Assembly: GCA_022827885.1 (NCBI GenBank)
Contig: JAJEIP010000011.1
Location: 61,575 to 125,574, forward strand
DNA length: 64,000 bases
Source: Candidatus Poribacteria bacterium
GTDB lineage: Bacteria; Poribacteria; WGA-4E; WGA-3G
Direction: 5' to 3'
The notes under the pieces were generated by a model. The model was not told the origin of the DNA, made no database searches, and saw only the letters and a program-made list of their open reading frames with translations. Of this stretch, positions 54,177-63,538 are shown one piece after another. A program made the position numbers and the translations under genes. The first letter of the stretch is position 1; each line of letters starts with the position of its first letter.

Positions 54177-55139
54177 AGCCATTTCAACGAGGGTGCCCAA
54201 TCCTTTGGCTTCTGCTTCCGCAAGGATCACGGATCCTGCGACTGCATCTTGCACCGCCACACCGACCGATTTGAAAAACGTGATTTCGGAGTCTGATTGG
54301 CGTCCCTGTTTATCACCGTTGACGATTTCACCGATTTCGGCGTCAATTGCAGCCTTCGAAATAATCAGGTCTCCCGCCTCTTCCAAACAGGCTTCCCGCG
54401 AATCGACGACGATTCGGTTTGACCGCCTTAGGGTCATTGTATCAACCTCCCGTTTTTCTGGCACAAATGTGCCAACGGCTGTAATGTGTGTCCCTGGTCG
54501 CAGGGCATTTCCATCAAAAAGTGGGGTTGCCGAGGTCGTCGCACAAATAACAATGTCAGCGTCCTCTACGACCTGTTCAGGATTTGAGACGAGATTGACT
54601 TCCGGGGCATCCGTCCACGCTGCGATTTCAGTGGCGAGTTGTTGCGCGGAGGCTTTTGTCCGACTGATGAGATTGACGTTCGCAATGTCTCTGACCGCCA
54701 TCACTGCCTGTAATTGCGCCCGCGCTTGGACACCTGCGCCGAATAAGCCAACCGTTTTCGCGTCCGGTCGAGCAAGCAGGTCTGCCGCTACGCCACCCCC
54801 GGCTCCTGTTCGGATAGCGGTGAGACTGCTACCGTCCATGAAGGCTTTTGGGAGTCCTGTCGCTGGGTCAAGCACTAAGACTGTCGCCGTGATACGGGGC
54901 AAGTCGAGGTTCGGATTGTCGTCATAAACCGAGACGACTTTGATGCCGAACTCGCTGCGCTCCGGTAGGTGGGCAGGCATTAAGAGGGTAACGCCTTTGT
55001 CGGTGGAGATGTGCTGTCGTGGCGGCGCGTTTACCTTGCCTGCCGAAAGTTGACCGTAGGCGTGCCGCATTGCCTCAATGGCTTCGGGCATCGGCAAGGC
55101 TATTCGGACATCGGCAGCAGAAAGGATTCTGATATGCAT
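54171..55139 (-). CDS. Ornithine cyclodeaminase/mu-crystallin family protein
   Basis: NAD(P)-dependent protein of 322 aa. Family landmarks: 'DLPRITATVLVLDPATGLPKAFMDG', 'TAIRTGAGGGVAADLLARPDA', Rossmann 'VGLFGAGVQARAQLQAV' and 'DIVICATTSATPLFDG'. Members are ornithine cyclodeaminases, alanine dehydrogenases or delta1-pyrroline-2-carboxylate reductases. Beside an enolase-superfamily enzyme resembling 3-hydroxyproline dehydratase, the last role is most attractive: it would reduce pyrroline-2-carboxylate to proline. The start at 55139 has GGAG eight bases upstream inside the end of the previous gene (4-base gap), so the pair is coupled. Confidence 0.88.
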   Translation of the reverse strand: MHIRILSAADVRIALPMPEAIEAMRHAYGQLSAGKVNAPPRQHISTDKGVTLLMPAHLPERSEFGIKVVSVYDDNPNLDLPRITATVLVLDPATGLPKAFMDGSSLTAIRTGAGGGVAADLLARPDAKTVGLFGAGVQARAQLQAVMAVRDIANVNLISRTKASAQQLATEIAAWTDAPEVNLVSNPEQVVEDADIVICATTSATPLFDGNALRPGTHITAVGTFVPEKREVDTMTLRRSNRIVVDSREACLEEAGDLIISKAAIDAEIGEIVNGDKQGRQSDSEITFFKSVGVAVQDAVAGSVILAEAEAKGLGTLVEMAL

Positions 55140-55143
55140 GCGA

Positions 55144-56247
55144 TTACTCCACATGAACGACTGTTTCGCCTAACACGTCCATATCGGGCGTGATCCCTAA
55201 GCCGGGTTGTGTTGAGGCTGCCATCCTGCCGTTGGTGCGTTGCGGTGCGCCTTCCGCCGTGCTGACGGTGACGTAACTGTTGAAATCTGTCGCCGTGAAA
55301 AGAAACGCTGTCGGTGTACTGTGCGCGAGATGCGCAATCGCGGCGGTTGTAATGTCGCCACCCCAGCTATCTTCAATTGTCATCGCAATACCGAGTTCAA
55401 CGCATAGGTCTCTGGCAAGTTTCGCTTTGGTCAGTCCGCCGAATTTGCTAATCTTAATGTTGACGACATCCATCCCCCGATCGGCATGACCGCGTAACAA
55501 AGCATGGATACTGTCTATCGTCTCGTCAAGCACAAAGGGATGACCTGTCCGCTGACGGATAGCAAGGCATTCTTCGTAGGAGAGACAGGGTTGTTCGATA
55601 TAGACATCTACATCGCGCACGCCTTGGACGACACGGGCGGCTTCGTGCATCAGCCAACCCGTATTCGCATCCGCGATGAGGACATCTCCGGGTTGCATCA
55701 ATTCGGCAATTGCTCGGATACGTTCAATATCGGTGTTCGGATCGCTGCCGACTTTTAACTGGAACTTACGATAGCCTTCCGCACGATAGGTGGCGACCTT
55801 TGCCGCCATCTCGTCGGGAGATTGTTGCGAAATCGCGCGATACAGCATGAAATCCGAACCGTACCTTCCGCCGAGAAGGGTGCAGACGGATTGGTTTGAA
55901 ACCTTGCCGAGAATATCCCAACACGCCATGTCGATTGCGGATTTCACGTAGGGGTGTCCCTTAAGCGCGGTGTCCATGCGGTGGTTGAGTGGGAGCAGTT
56001 GCGTCGGATCTTCACCGATGAGATGCGGTGCGAGTTCAGTGATTCCAGTGCGGGTGCCTGCGGCATAAGCAGGAAGATAGAACGGACCCAGCGGGCATAC
56101 CTCGCCGTAGCCGGTGATGCCTTCGTCCGTTTCGATTGAGACGATGGTGCTGTCAAATACGGATACAGATTTTCCGCCAGACCAATTGTAACTCCCTTCA
56201 TAGAGTGGAAGGTCAACTTGATAGGCATTAATACATCGAATTTTCAT
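55144..56247 (-). CDS. Enolase-superfamily enzyme, probable cis-3-hydroxy-L-proline dehydratase
   Basis: Protein of 367 aa of the mandelate racemase/muconate lactonizing subgroup. Metal ligands are in 'LIADANTGW', 'YIEQPC' and 'FVLDET'; acid/base lysines in 'KFQLKVG' and '[10 protein letters not shown]'. The N-terminal '[16 protein letters not shown]' and the '[15 protein letters not shown]' and '[18 protein letters not shown]' stretches resemble the cis-3-hydroxy-L-proline dehydratase group, which forms delta1-pyrroline-2-carboxylate. The genomic context (cyclodeaminase-family reductase, two Ldh-family enzymes) supports this. Hydroxyproline is abundant in animal collagen. The assignment rests on memory of the family and on context. 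Confidence 0.75.
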   Translation of the reverse strand: MKIRCINAYQVDLPLYEGSYNWSGGKSVSVFDSTIVSIETDEGITGYGEVCPLGPFYLPAYAAGTRTGITELAPHLIGEDPTQLLPLNHRMDTALKGHPYVKSAIDMACWDILGKVSNQSVCTLLGGRYGSDFMLYRAISQQSPDEMAAKVATYRAEGYRKFQLKVGSDPNTDIERIRAIAELMQPGDVLIADANTGWLMHEAARVVQGVRDVDVYIEQPCLSYEECLAIRQRTGHPFVLDETIDSIHALLRGHADRGMDVVNIKISKFGGLTKAKLARDLCVELGIAMTIEDSWGGDITTAAIAHLAHSTPTAFLFTATDFNSYVTVSTAEGAPQRTNGRMAASTQPGLGITPDMDVLGETVVHVE

Positions 56248-56493
56248 GTTTTTAATTGTGCGCCAGGCGCGAAATAACGCGGTTGATGACTTAATGGTTA
56301 TTGCTTAAGGTCCGCAAGCGCCGTTGTTGCTTGCTCACGGCATCTCACCTTTTTTAATTGCGCACCAGACGTGAAATGACGTGATTGATAATTGAGGCAG
56401 AAGTGGGCAGAAGAAGTATCAAAATCTCTCACTGCACCACAATCTATTGTTGAGGATAATAACATGTTTGACAAAAACCGTCAAGGGAAGATA
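56248..56493 (-). repeat. Leader unit(s) before the dehydratase gene
   Basis: A GCAAGC...GCTTGC hairpin (56314-56334) with the loop AACAACGGC, GGA, then a longer spacer and a GGCGCACAATTAAAAAC tail abutting the ATG. A second tail-like piece (GCGCAATTAAAAAAGG) is at about 56350-56370. No gene is seen in this gap. Confidence 0.65.
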
Positions 56494-57963
56494 CTACTTA
56501 AAACCACCGACCTTCGCAGCGGCAGGGGGACGCGTCGGAAGCTCTTTTTCAGTGAGCGCGGACTCAGGAACATAACCGGAGTAATCGGAAATCGAGCCGT
56601 GCGTCAACGCATACACGACAACGTTCGTCATGAAACGATAGACCCCTGGGGAATAGTGGACACTCCGCGTCGGGTAGCTAACGGTTTCCATCGCGCACAT
56701 GTAATCACGACGGACGACGATAACCGACAATTTCTCACCAACAGAGATACCCTCAAGGAAATTCCGTTTCGGTGGACGTGTGCCCCACCAGAAGATGTCG
56801 TATCCGACAGGCGGACCGCCCATTACGTAAAAGTTATTATAGATTTCATGATTGTTGGAGATCCGCTCGACATGGTATTCAGGCATGACGTAACGCATCT
56901 GTGAGAGGAAGAGCCGAACCATTGCCTGAGCAGGTGCATTCACACCACAATCATCAAAGACGAGGAAGCCACCTTTCTCGACGAGATAACGACGCATACC
57001 AGCGGCTTCAGACTCGCTGAGGCGACCATCTATTCTACCGGTTCCGTGTTTCCATCCAAATATTTCCCGAGAACGGACGAGCCCTGGATCGTGTCCTGTC
57101 ATAAACGCTAACGGTGTTTTGAAAAGGTTGGCATCGTTAAGTTTCACCGCGCCTCCCTCAACGCTCATATCAGTTTTGATTTTGGTCCGCTCGTTGAGCC
57201 ATTGGGTCAATGCGTTGAGCGCCGAGGCATCCGCCCACCAGTCAGAAAGATCGTGCCGGACGCGTGCAAAACGGAGGATACCTCGGATGTCCTTGCCTTT
57301 ACCGATGACGCGCCCACCCGGTTCACCTTTCGGAAGGGGCGGGACGACGTAACTGGAAAGCGTGATGTTTTCGACGACATCGCTGAGGGCATCGCGTGCC
57401 GCACCGACGTTTTCAACCATTGAAAGTCCCGGTGAGCGTTCAAGCGTAACTTTCAACCGTCCTGCGATACCGCGACTGACGTTTCTCACTTGAGCGGAGG
57501 GAACTTTTACGACAGGAGCAGAGAATGCCAGAGCCTCGGGAGCATCTGATACCAACAAATCACCGTGTATCACATCTGTCTGCCCTATTGGATTTAGGAC
57601 GACCGCTTTGGGAACGTTCGGATCTGTTGGCGGTTGGACTTTAACGGTTTGGATTGAAAATTCGAGGACTGTCTGCGGTTGGAAATTTGACTCACGAGGA
57701 AATATAGTCGTTACGCGGGGTTGCACTTGAATCTGTCCGACAACAATGTTTTGTCTTGGGACCGTCGGCTTAACGATAGGTTTCACGATGAATTTTCTTT
57801 CCACTTTAGGCTTCGGAGGTTCTTTGGGATAGAGAATTTCGATGCCCATCAAATCTTTAAACTGCTCGGTTTGTGCGATCAGATAGAGTCCAGCAACAAT
57901 CGCGATGACGATGTGAAGCACCAATGAACTCATAAGAGCGGACGATGTTATTTTTCCGCGCAT
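56494..57963 (-). CDS. DUF4159 domain protein with TonB-like N-terminus
   Basis: Protein of 489 aa. An N-terminal membrane segment (about 8-28) and a Pro/Lys/Val-rich stretch ('PPKPKVERKFIVKPIVKPTV') resemble TonB-like periplasm-spanning regions. From about residue 235 the sequence fits DUF4159: 'GILRFARVRHDLSDWWADASALNALTQWLNE', 'LFKTPLAFMTGHDPG', 'LRRYLVEKGGFLVFDDCG' type motifs and 'GHGSISDYSGY'-like C-terminal residues. DUF4159 proteins occur in Planctomycetes and related groups, often near MoxR/BatA-type genes; their role is not known. GGAGG lies nine bases before the ATG. Confidence 0.85.
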   Translation of the reverse strand: MRGKITSSALMSSLVLHIVIAIVAGLYLIAQTEQFKDLMGIEILYPKEPPKPKVERKFIVKPIVKPTVPRQNIVVGQIQVQPRVTTIFPRESNFQPQTVLEFSIQTVKVQPPTDPNVPKAVVLNPIGQTDVIHGDLLVSDAPEALAFSAPVVKVPSAQVRNVSRGIAGRLKVTLERSPGLSMVENVGAARDALSDVVENITLSSYVVPPLPKGEPGGRVIGKGKDIRGILRFARVRHDLSDWWADASALNALTQWLNERTKIKTDMSVEGGAVKLNDANLFKTPLAFMTGHDPGLVRSREIFGWKHGTGRIDGRLSESEAAGMRRYLVEKGGFLVFDDCGVNAPAQAMVRLFLSQMRYVMPEYHVERISNNHEIYNNFYVMGGPPVGYDIFWWGTRPPKRNFLEGISVGEKLSVIVVRRDYMCAMETVSYPTRSVHYSPGVYRFMTNVVVYALTHGSISDYSGYVPESALTEKELPTRPPAAAKVGGFK

Positions 57964-58249
57964 GCGTCCTTACCTCCAAACAGCTAAAATTACTGATATG
58001 GAGATAGGAGCAATTCCCGTGCCAATACAAAGCAGGGCTGAATTTGCGGTAGGTCGTGTCGTTATACGGGGGAAGCTGCACGAAAAAGGACAGTTGTCTT
58101 TTTAGGTTGCACAAAAAGGGGCTGTTTTCAGAGTTTCTGCAGATATACTATCGTTATGGATGTACCGAAAGACGGAGATATTGGATTGGTAGATGGGATT
58201 CGGTGCGGTTGGAAACCGCACCTACCTCGGTCGGGTGAACTCGGAGAGT
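57964..58249. other. 286-bp gap with a palindrome and no gene
   Basis: No gene is seen. The segment holds one 'GGTGCGGTTGGAAACCGCACC' palindrome at about 58200-58226 next to the convergent end of the cysteine desulfurase gene, and an AAAGGACAG/CTGTCC-like short stem near 58085. The rest looks unstructured. Confidence 0.55.
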
Positions 58250-59410
58250 CTATCCCCGATACAGGGTACGCATTTGCTGGATGACTTTCGGTAATTTGGC
58301 AATGACTTCATCAATCTCGGCTTCGGTTGTGTTCCTACCCAAGGAAAAACGCACAGTCCCTTGTGCCAAACGCGGGGGTAAACCGAGCGCGGCGAGGACG
58401 TGCGACGGTTCCATAGAGCCAGAGGTACACGCGGAACCCGTTGAGACACAGATACCCTCCATGTCCAAGCGTAAGATAAGGCTTTCACCCTCCACCGATT
58501 CAAACGAAACGTTAAGCGTGCCAGGCGCACAGTGGTCGGGATGTCCATTGTAGTGCAGACGACCGATGTGTGCATCCAGACCTTCGCGGAGCCTTTGGGT
58601 TAAAGCGTCAAGGTGCTGCGCATAGGTGTGCTGTTCCTGTTTCGCAAGGTCGGCAGCAGTCCCTAAGCCGACAATGGCAGGGACGTTTTCAGAACCGGCG
58701 CGTCGGTTGCGTTCATGTGATCCCCCGTGAACGAGGGTTGCCAGTCGTGTGCCGCGGCGGATGTAGAGGACACCAATGCCTTTGGGGGCGTAAATCTTGT
58801 GTCCAGAAAACGCCAGGAGGTTTACACCGAGTTCTTGGACGTTCATTTCTAACTTCCCAACCGATTGCACGGCATCGCTATGGAGCGGTATCTCGTATTC
58901 CTGTGCGATCTCGCATATTTCTTCAAGCGGTTGGACGGTGCCGTTCTCGTTATTGACGTGCATGATGGAGATGAGGACCGTTGTGTCGCGGACTGCCTCA
59001 CGGAGTTGCTCAATACGAATCCGTCCGTATCTATCTACAGGGAGATAAGTTACCTCGAAACCGCGTTGCTCCAGATATTGACAGGTATGCAAGACGGCGT
59101 GATGCTCCACAGAGGAGGTGATGATATGGTTTCCCTTGCCCCGACTCTTTTGTAATTCGGTCAGCCCTTTAATGGCGTGGTTATCTGCTTCAGTGCCGCT
59201 TCCGGTGAAAACGATTTCACTTGGACTTTTGGCACCGATGAGATCGGCGACCTGCTCACGGGCGGTGTCGATAGCAGTGCGTGCTTCACGTCCATACGCG
59301 TGAATGCTGGAACCGTTACCGAATGCCTCGGTGAGATACGGCATCATTGCGTCCATGACTGCCGGACGGAGGGGTGTTGTGGCGTTGTAATCTAAATAGA
59401 TACGTTGCAT
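58250..59410 (-). CDS. Cysteine desulfurase (NifS/IscS family)
   Basis: PLP enzyme of 386 aa that takes sulfur from cysteine for Fe-S clusters, thiamine or tRNA thiolation. The PLP lysine is K205 in 'FSGHKIYAPKG' and the persulfide cysteine is C328 in 'VSTGSACTSGSMEPSHVL'. Other landmarks: 'YLDYNATTPLRP', 'GSGTEADNHAI' and 'IMHVNNENGTVQ'. A scaffold gene (iscU/nifU) is not adjacent, so the partner is elsewhere. The ATG at 59410 is preceded by an AATTAAAAAT-type A-rich run. Confidence 0.94.
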   Translation of the reverse strand: MQRIYLDYNATTPLRPAVMDAMMPYLTEAFGNGSSIHAYGREARTAIDTAREQVADLIGAKSPSEIVFTGSGTEADNHAIKGLTELQKSRGKGNHIITSSVEHHAVLHTCQYLEQRGFEVTYLPVDRYGRIRIEQLREAVRDTTVLISIMHVNNENGTVQPLEEICEIAQEYEIPLHSDAVQSVGKLEMNVQELGVNLLAFSGHKIYAPKGIGVLYIRRGTRLATLVHGGSHERNRRAGSENVPAIVGLGTAADLAKQEQHTYAQHLDALTQRLREGLDAHIGRLHYNGHPDHCAPGTLNVSFESVEGESLILRLDMEGICVSTGSACTSGSMEPSHVLAALGLPPRLAQGTVRFSLGRNTTEAEIDEVIAKLPKVIQQMRTLYRG

Positions 59411-59440
59411 ATTTTTAATCCATCTTACTATCTGGAGTGC

Positions 59441-60778
59441 TCATTCATAAGTTCGGTGATTCCAAAAGGTTATCCGATTCGGGGTAATCTTGATTTCTGG
59501 GACGGAATCGCGTCCACTAACCCTCCCGTTCTTACCTAAAAATGAGAGGTTGAGTGTATGCGTGCCTGCGGGGAGTGGCATCCGCACCATAAAAATCTGA
59601 TTCGGAAGCGTTTGCCAAGAACGTGTATCCGCCTGTTCTGTCAAAACACCGGCAAGATTCGTGAGTAGACCTAAAACTTCGTTCTGCTTATTCGCTGCTC
59701 GGTACGCAAAGTATTTCCCTACAGCTCGGACTAAGGTTCGGAAGAGAATGCCGGTCCGTTGTGCCTTGAAGGTTTCTATTGCGATGTTCTCTACATCTTC
59801 TACAAGCATCCCGCGCGTTTTCATATCTCCAACAGCAACTTCAATTCCTGAGAAGAGCGGACGGCGGGAGTCAATTTTCGGGATAGCGACGCGTAGCAGA
59901 TATTCCAATTCAATCTCTTGATAGACCATCCCTTGCCGTCCTATAAGCGTCGGCGCAAATTTTTCAGGTTTGTCCACATCGTCTGTTTTGAGGATCGGGA
60001 ACGTCAAAGCCTCCTCCGTTTTCGGGGGGACGTAGCCGCTTTCATAAAAGAGAATCAGTTCGCCGGTGTTTTCAGGACGTGAAGAAAACTTTCCATACTG
60101 TTTCTGATAACGCTCCAGTTCGTCAGTGAAACCGAGTTTACGCGCCAACCCGACCAGTGAACGCCCGATGTCCGCTGGCATCTCTACATCGGTTTTTTCC
60201 GCTGCGTTTCTATAGTATTCTGCAGCTTGTTTGTAAGAGATGTAGGCGTCATTCCATTCACCAGTGGCTTCAAAGAGGACACCGGAGAGGTGTGCGAGAA
60301 GTCCTGCTCCGAAGAAATCGTAATCCTCGTTTTCACCTTTGAAATAGTTGATGAGAGCCGTGGCACGGCGACATTCTACCAGTGCACCGTCTAACTGATT
60401 CAGATAGACATAGTTGAGTGCCCGGTAATAGTGGCTCAAAAGCCGTTCATAACGACTGCCCGGATATGGACGCATCTGATCAGAGGTGACGAGCGAAACA
60501 GCCTCTTTTGAAACGCTTTTGGTATAACGATCCTCAGCGATATCTCCTGCGTGATCGAACGCGGCGTTGCTTTCTTGGAAGTGGTTGGCGTAATGGGCAA
60601 CCAGTCCTAATTCAAACAGAAATGGGATATCAGACTTTTTCGGTGCATTTTTCTGAAGGTAGGTATAAGCATTTTCTGGTTGTCCGCTTTCCAGTGATTC
60701 TATGACTTCTTGAAACTTATAGCCACCACACCCTATCATCAGGGAGATAGCAAGCAGAAAAGGGAGTATTTTGATCAT
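59441..60778 (-). CDS. COG3014 family lipoprotein with TPR-like repeats
   Basis: Predicted lipoprotein of 445 aa; the lipobox ends 'LMIGC' near residue 17. The N-terminal half is rich in helical TPR-like units ('LLSHYYRALNYVYLNQLDGALVECRRA'), and the C-terminal half has the COG3014 stretches 'ELILFYESGYVPPKTEE' and 'RMPLPAGTHTLNL'. COG3014 proteins are often encoded next to LpoB-type proteins, as here. Outer-membrane or periplasmic; molecular role unknown, perhaps envelope stress or cell-wall synthesis. It follows the lpoB-like gene after about 77 bp, same strand. Confidence 0.85.
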   Translation of the reverse strand: MIKILPFLLAISLMIGCGGYKFQEVIESLESGQPENAYTYLQKNAPKKSDIPFLFELGLVAHYANHFQESNAAFDHAGDIAEDRYTKSVSKEAVSLVTSDQMRPYPGSRYERLLSHYYRALNYVYLNQLDGALVECRRATALINYFKGENEDYDFFGAGLLAHLSGVLFEATGEWNDAYISYKQAAEYYRNAAEKTDVEMPADIGRSLVGLARKLGFTDELERYQKQYGKFSSRPENTGELILFYESGYVPPKTEEALTFPILKTDDVDKPEKFAPTLIGRQGMVYQEIELEYLLRVAIPKIDSRRPLFSGIEVAVGDMKTRGMLVEDVENIAIETFKAQRTGILFRTLVRAVGKYFAYRAANKQNEVLGLLTNLAGVLTEQADTRSWQTLPNQIFMVRMPLPAGTHTLNLSFLGKNGRVSGRDSVPEIKITPNRITFWNHRTYE

Positions 60779-60855
60779 CAGTTTTCGTAGATTTTAAAAT
60801 ATTGTGGTGGACGGGCACGGGGACCTGACCAAGCAGACAGCACGCGAAGTCCACA

Positions 60856-61488
60856 TTACATTTTAAACTTATCGCGCCCGACAAACTTTTTGATTTTCTT
60901 GTTGCCGATCCAAACCTTTTCGTTCGTCTCAATGTTCGTCAACGTCAGGTCTGTTTGATAGAAGATGACTTGGTCTCCCCCTTCACGGTCTTCGATGGTA
61001 TTGATTTCACCCGTCATCATGTAATCAGCACCGAGTTCGCGTCCCATCCTTTTAACGGTTTCGATTGCAGAGAATTCGCCTTGGTCGGCGCGCTCTTCGC
61101 GAATTTCACCCCGTTCACTTGCACTTGAGACGGTTCGCACTTTTCCTGAGTTGATGAAAGCCCGCTCAATATCGGTTATAAATGTAGCGACAGGGATGTG
61201 TTCCATACTCTTATTGCGGATACCCCCAACAATTACAACCGGTTTCGCACCGCTGTTTATACCGTGATCATTGATCCAAGGGTGTGTTAAGCAGTCCTGA
61301 ATAATGTCATCGGCGACCATACGCGAATCGGTATCGTTCCAGCGTCCAGAGAGATCGATTGTGGTATCGGCATCAACACGGGTGACCTGTTTGGATGCGC
61401 TACAACCGCTGAAAATTGTGATCCCAACGAAAAGCGTAAAAATTATAAGGCTATATCTGAAAGGCTTGACTGTCAAAATTTTATGCAT
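60856..61488 (-). CDS. LpoB-like penicillin-binding protein activator lipoprotein
   Basis: Predicted lipoprotein of 210 aa: a hydrophobic signal ending 'IFSGC' near residue 29, then a LpoB-like fold with 'DTDSRMVADDIIQDCLTHPW', 'PVVIVGGIRNKSMEHIPVATFITDIERAFINSGKV' and 'ELGADYMMTGEINTIEDREGG'. In E. coli LpoB stimulates PBP1B glycan synthesis from the outer membrane. The gene pairs with COG3014. GGAGC upstream of the ATG supports the start, which lies after an AATTAAAAA leader-like tail. Confidence 0.85.
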   Translation of the reverse strand: MHKILTVKPFRYSLIIFTLFVGITIFSGCSASKQVTRVDADTTIDLSGRWNDTDSRMVADDIIQDCLTHPWINDHGINSGAKPVVIVGGIRNKSMEHIPVATFITDIERAFINSGKVRTVSSASERGEIREERADQGEFSAIETVKRMGRELGADYMMTGEINTIEDREGGDQVIFYQTDLTLTNIETNEKVWIGNKKIKKFVGRDKFKM

Positions 61489-61640
61489 TTGGTTTGCTCC
61501 TTTTTTAATTTTTCGCGAGGCGTTAAATGAAGCGGTTGGTTTATTGAGAGGTTTCTCTCAAATCCGCCTGCCGAACTCGAAACTCGTCTCCGATACAATA
61601 ACTTAAAAGCACGAGTATCGGGTTCGGTTGTTGCAGGCTA
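61489..61640 (-). repeat. Long leader unit before the lpoB-like gene
   Basis: An extended hairpin (GCCTGC...GCAGGC outer stem, inner CCGATAC/GTATCGG and CGAAC/GTTCG pairs), GGAT, spacer, then CCTCGCGAAAAATTAAAA. It is the longest version of the leader seen and pairs with the plus-strand unit at 61672-61757. Confidence 0.6.
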
Positions 61641-61671
61641 CGGTTCTACTCTAATTTTTTCACGTAGCCGT

Positions 61672-61757
61672 AGCCCGTAACGTAGTGGAGGGCGGATTTA
61701 AGAATGGCACTTCATCAACCATTCTCACGTTATTCCTCCGCAAGGTATAATTAAAAA
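61672..61757 (+). repeat. Leader unit in opposite orientation (pair of 61489-61640)
   Basis: TAGCCCGTAACGTAGTGGAGGGCGGAT then a spacer and CCTCCGCAAGGTATAATTAA, reading on the plus strand. The tail overlaps the stop codon of thrS on the other strand. Confidence 0.65.
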
Positions 61758-63538
61758 TCAAGGTCGGTTTCTTGAACCATTTTATCGACGAAAGTATCAA
61801 GTGCCATTGCCCCGATGTTGCCTTCCTCTCGGCTGCGGACGCTGACCGTGCGGTTTTCCTGTTCACGTCCACCGATAATTAACATGTACGGCACACGTTG
61901 CAAGCGGGCTTGACGGATCTTCGCGCCAATCTTATCATCGCTATTGTCCAATACGACACGACAGCCTTTTTGTGACAGAAGTTGTTCGACCTCTGTGCCG
62001 TAATCAACGAAGCGTTGACTGATTGTCATCACAACGCACTGGACGGGGGAGAGCCATGTCGGAAATGCGCCGGCATAATGCTCAATCAGCATCGCGATGA
62101 AGCGTTCAAAACTCCCGCAAATTGCGCGATGGATGACCACAGGACGCTTTTCAGACCCATCTGGTGCGACATAGATAAGTTCAAATCGTTCAGGCAGTTG
62201 GAAATCGAGTTGCACAGTAGCGCACTGGACATCTCGATTGAGTGAATCCCGAACCTGAAAATCGAGTTTAGGACCGTAGAATGCTGCCTCCCCAGGATCG
62301 ATACTATACTCAACCTGATTGTTTTTCAACACATCCTCAAGTATAACTTCTGCCCGATTCCAGACCTCCACATCCCCCATGAACTTCTCAGGGTTGCGTG
62401 TGCTAAAATCGCATCGGAACGGCAGATCGAAAGTGCCGTAGATACGTTGGAAGAGCCCGAGGATCCGTTCGTATTCATCGGCGATCTGATCTTCCGTGAC
62501 GAAGTTGTGAGCATCATCTTGGCACATTTGGCGGACACGCGACAAGCCGGTCAACGTTCCTGTGGCTTCGTTGCGATGCAGCACCCCTTGATCATGCAAG
62601 CGATACGGGAGATCGCGATAACTGTGGCGGACACTTTTATAGATTAACATGTGTGCCGGACAGTTCATCGGTTTGAGCGCGCTTGTTGCCTCACCCGCTT
62701 CGTTTTCGACGAGGAACATGTCGTCTTTAAAATGTTCCCAATGTCCAGAGGTTTGCCAGAGGCTGCTATCATAGATAAGAGGGGTCCGCACCTCCTGATA
62801 GCCTTCACTGAGATAGAGTTTCCGCACCTTTTCGGAAAGGAGGTTATAAATGAACGCGCCTTTGGGAAGCCAAAAAGAACTACCGGGCGATTCAGGATGC
62901 ATCTGGAAAAGTTCCAGTTCGCGTCCGAGTTTACGATGGTCGCGTTTGGCGGCTTCTTCGCGTTGTGTCAAGTATGCCTGAAGGTCGGCTTTGGTCTCCC
63001 ATGCGGTGCCGTAAATTCGTTGCAACTGCTCACGGTTGCTATCACCGCGCCAATAAGCTCCTGAAACACGGAGCAGTTTGAAATACCGGCATTCGCTTGT
63101 TCTTTCAACATGTGGACCCTTGCAAAGGTCTGTGAAATCACCGTTGTGGTAAATGGAAACGCCTTCTTCATCAACACCCTCATCTGTAGCACTCACTTCA
63201 CGATCCGAAATCCCGTCGATTAATTCGAGTTTGAATTTCTGATCGCGTTCGCCGAACCACTGCCGGGCATCGTCATAAGCCCAGGTCTCTTGCTCGAAAG
63301 GCACATTGGATCTAATCATCGCCTTCATGTGCTTTTCGATTTCGGGGAAATCCTCGGGTGTGATGGGGCGCGGCACCTCCATATCGTAATAGAACTCGTT
63401 CTCTATCGGGGGTCCAATTGCGAGTTTAACGGTCCGTTCGCCATCTGGGAATAGTTGTTGGACGGCATACGCCATGATGTGCGCGGTCGAATGACGTAAG
63501 CGTTGTAAATAATCTTCAGGTTGATTGGGTTCACGCAT
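61751..63538 (-). CDS. thrS: Threonyl-tRNA synthetase without the TGS domain
   Basis: Enzyme of 595 aa that charges tRNA-Thr (the E. coli enzyme has 642). The sequence starts directly with the editing-domain region 'HSTAHIMAYAVQQLFP', so the N-terminal TGS domain is missing; the editing site remains (HSTAH and 'CKGPHV'). The class II core is intact: 'RTPLIYDSSLWQTSGHWEHF', zinc ligands Cys in 'PMNCPAHMLIYKS' and His in 'CQDDAHNF' and 'VIHRAICGSFERF', and the C-terminal anticodon domain 'DNSDDKIGAKIRQARLQRVPYMLIIGG'. It lies beside three tRNA genes. No T-box leader was seen. Confidence 0.96.
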   Translation of the reverse strand: MREPNQPEDYLQRLRHSTAHIMAYAVQQLFPDGERTVKLAIGPPIENEFYYDMEVPRPITPEDFPEIEKHMKAMIRSNVPFEQETWAYDDARQWFGERDQKFKLELIDGISDREVSATDEGVDEEGVSIYHNGDFTDLCKGPHVERTSECRYFKLLRVSGAYWRGDSNREQLQRIYGTAWETKADLQAYLTQREEAAKRDHRKLGRELELFQMHPESPGSSFWLPKGAFIYNLLSEKVRKLYLSEGYQEVRTPLIYDSSLWQTSGHWEHFKDDMFLVENEAGEATSALKPMNCPAHMLIYKSVRHSYRDLPYRLHDQGVLHRNEATGTLTGLSRVRQMCQDDAHNFVTEDQIADEYERILGLFQRIYGTFDLPFRCDFSTRNPEKFMGDVEVWNRAEVILEDVLKNNQVEYSIDPGEAAFYGPKLDFQVRDSLNRDVQCATVQLDFQLPERFELIYVAPDGSEKRPVVIHRAICGSFERFIAMLIEHYAGAFPTWLSPVQCVVMTISQRFVDYGTEVEQLLSQKGCRVVLDNSDDKIGAKIRQARLQRVPYMLIIGGREQENRTVSVRSREEGNIGAMALDTFVDKMVQETDLDF

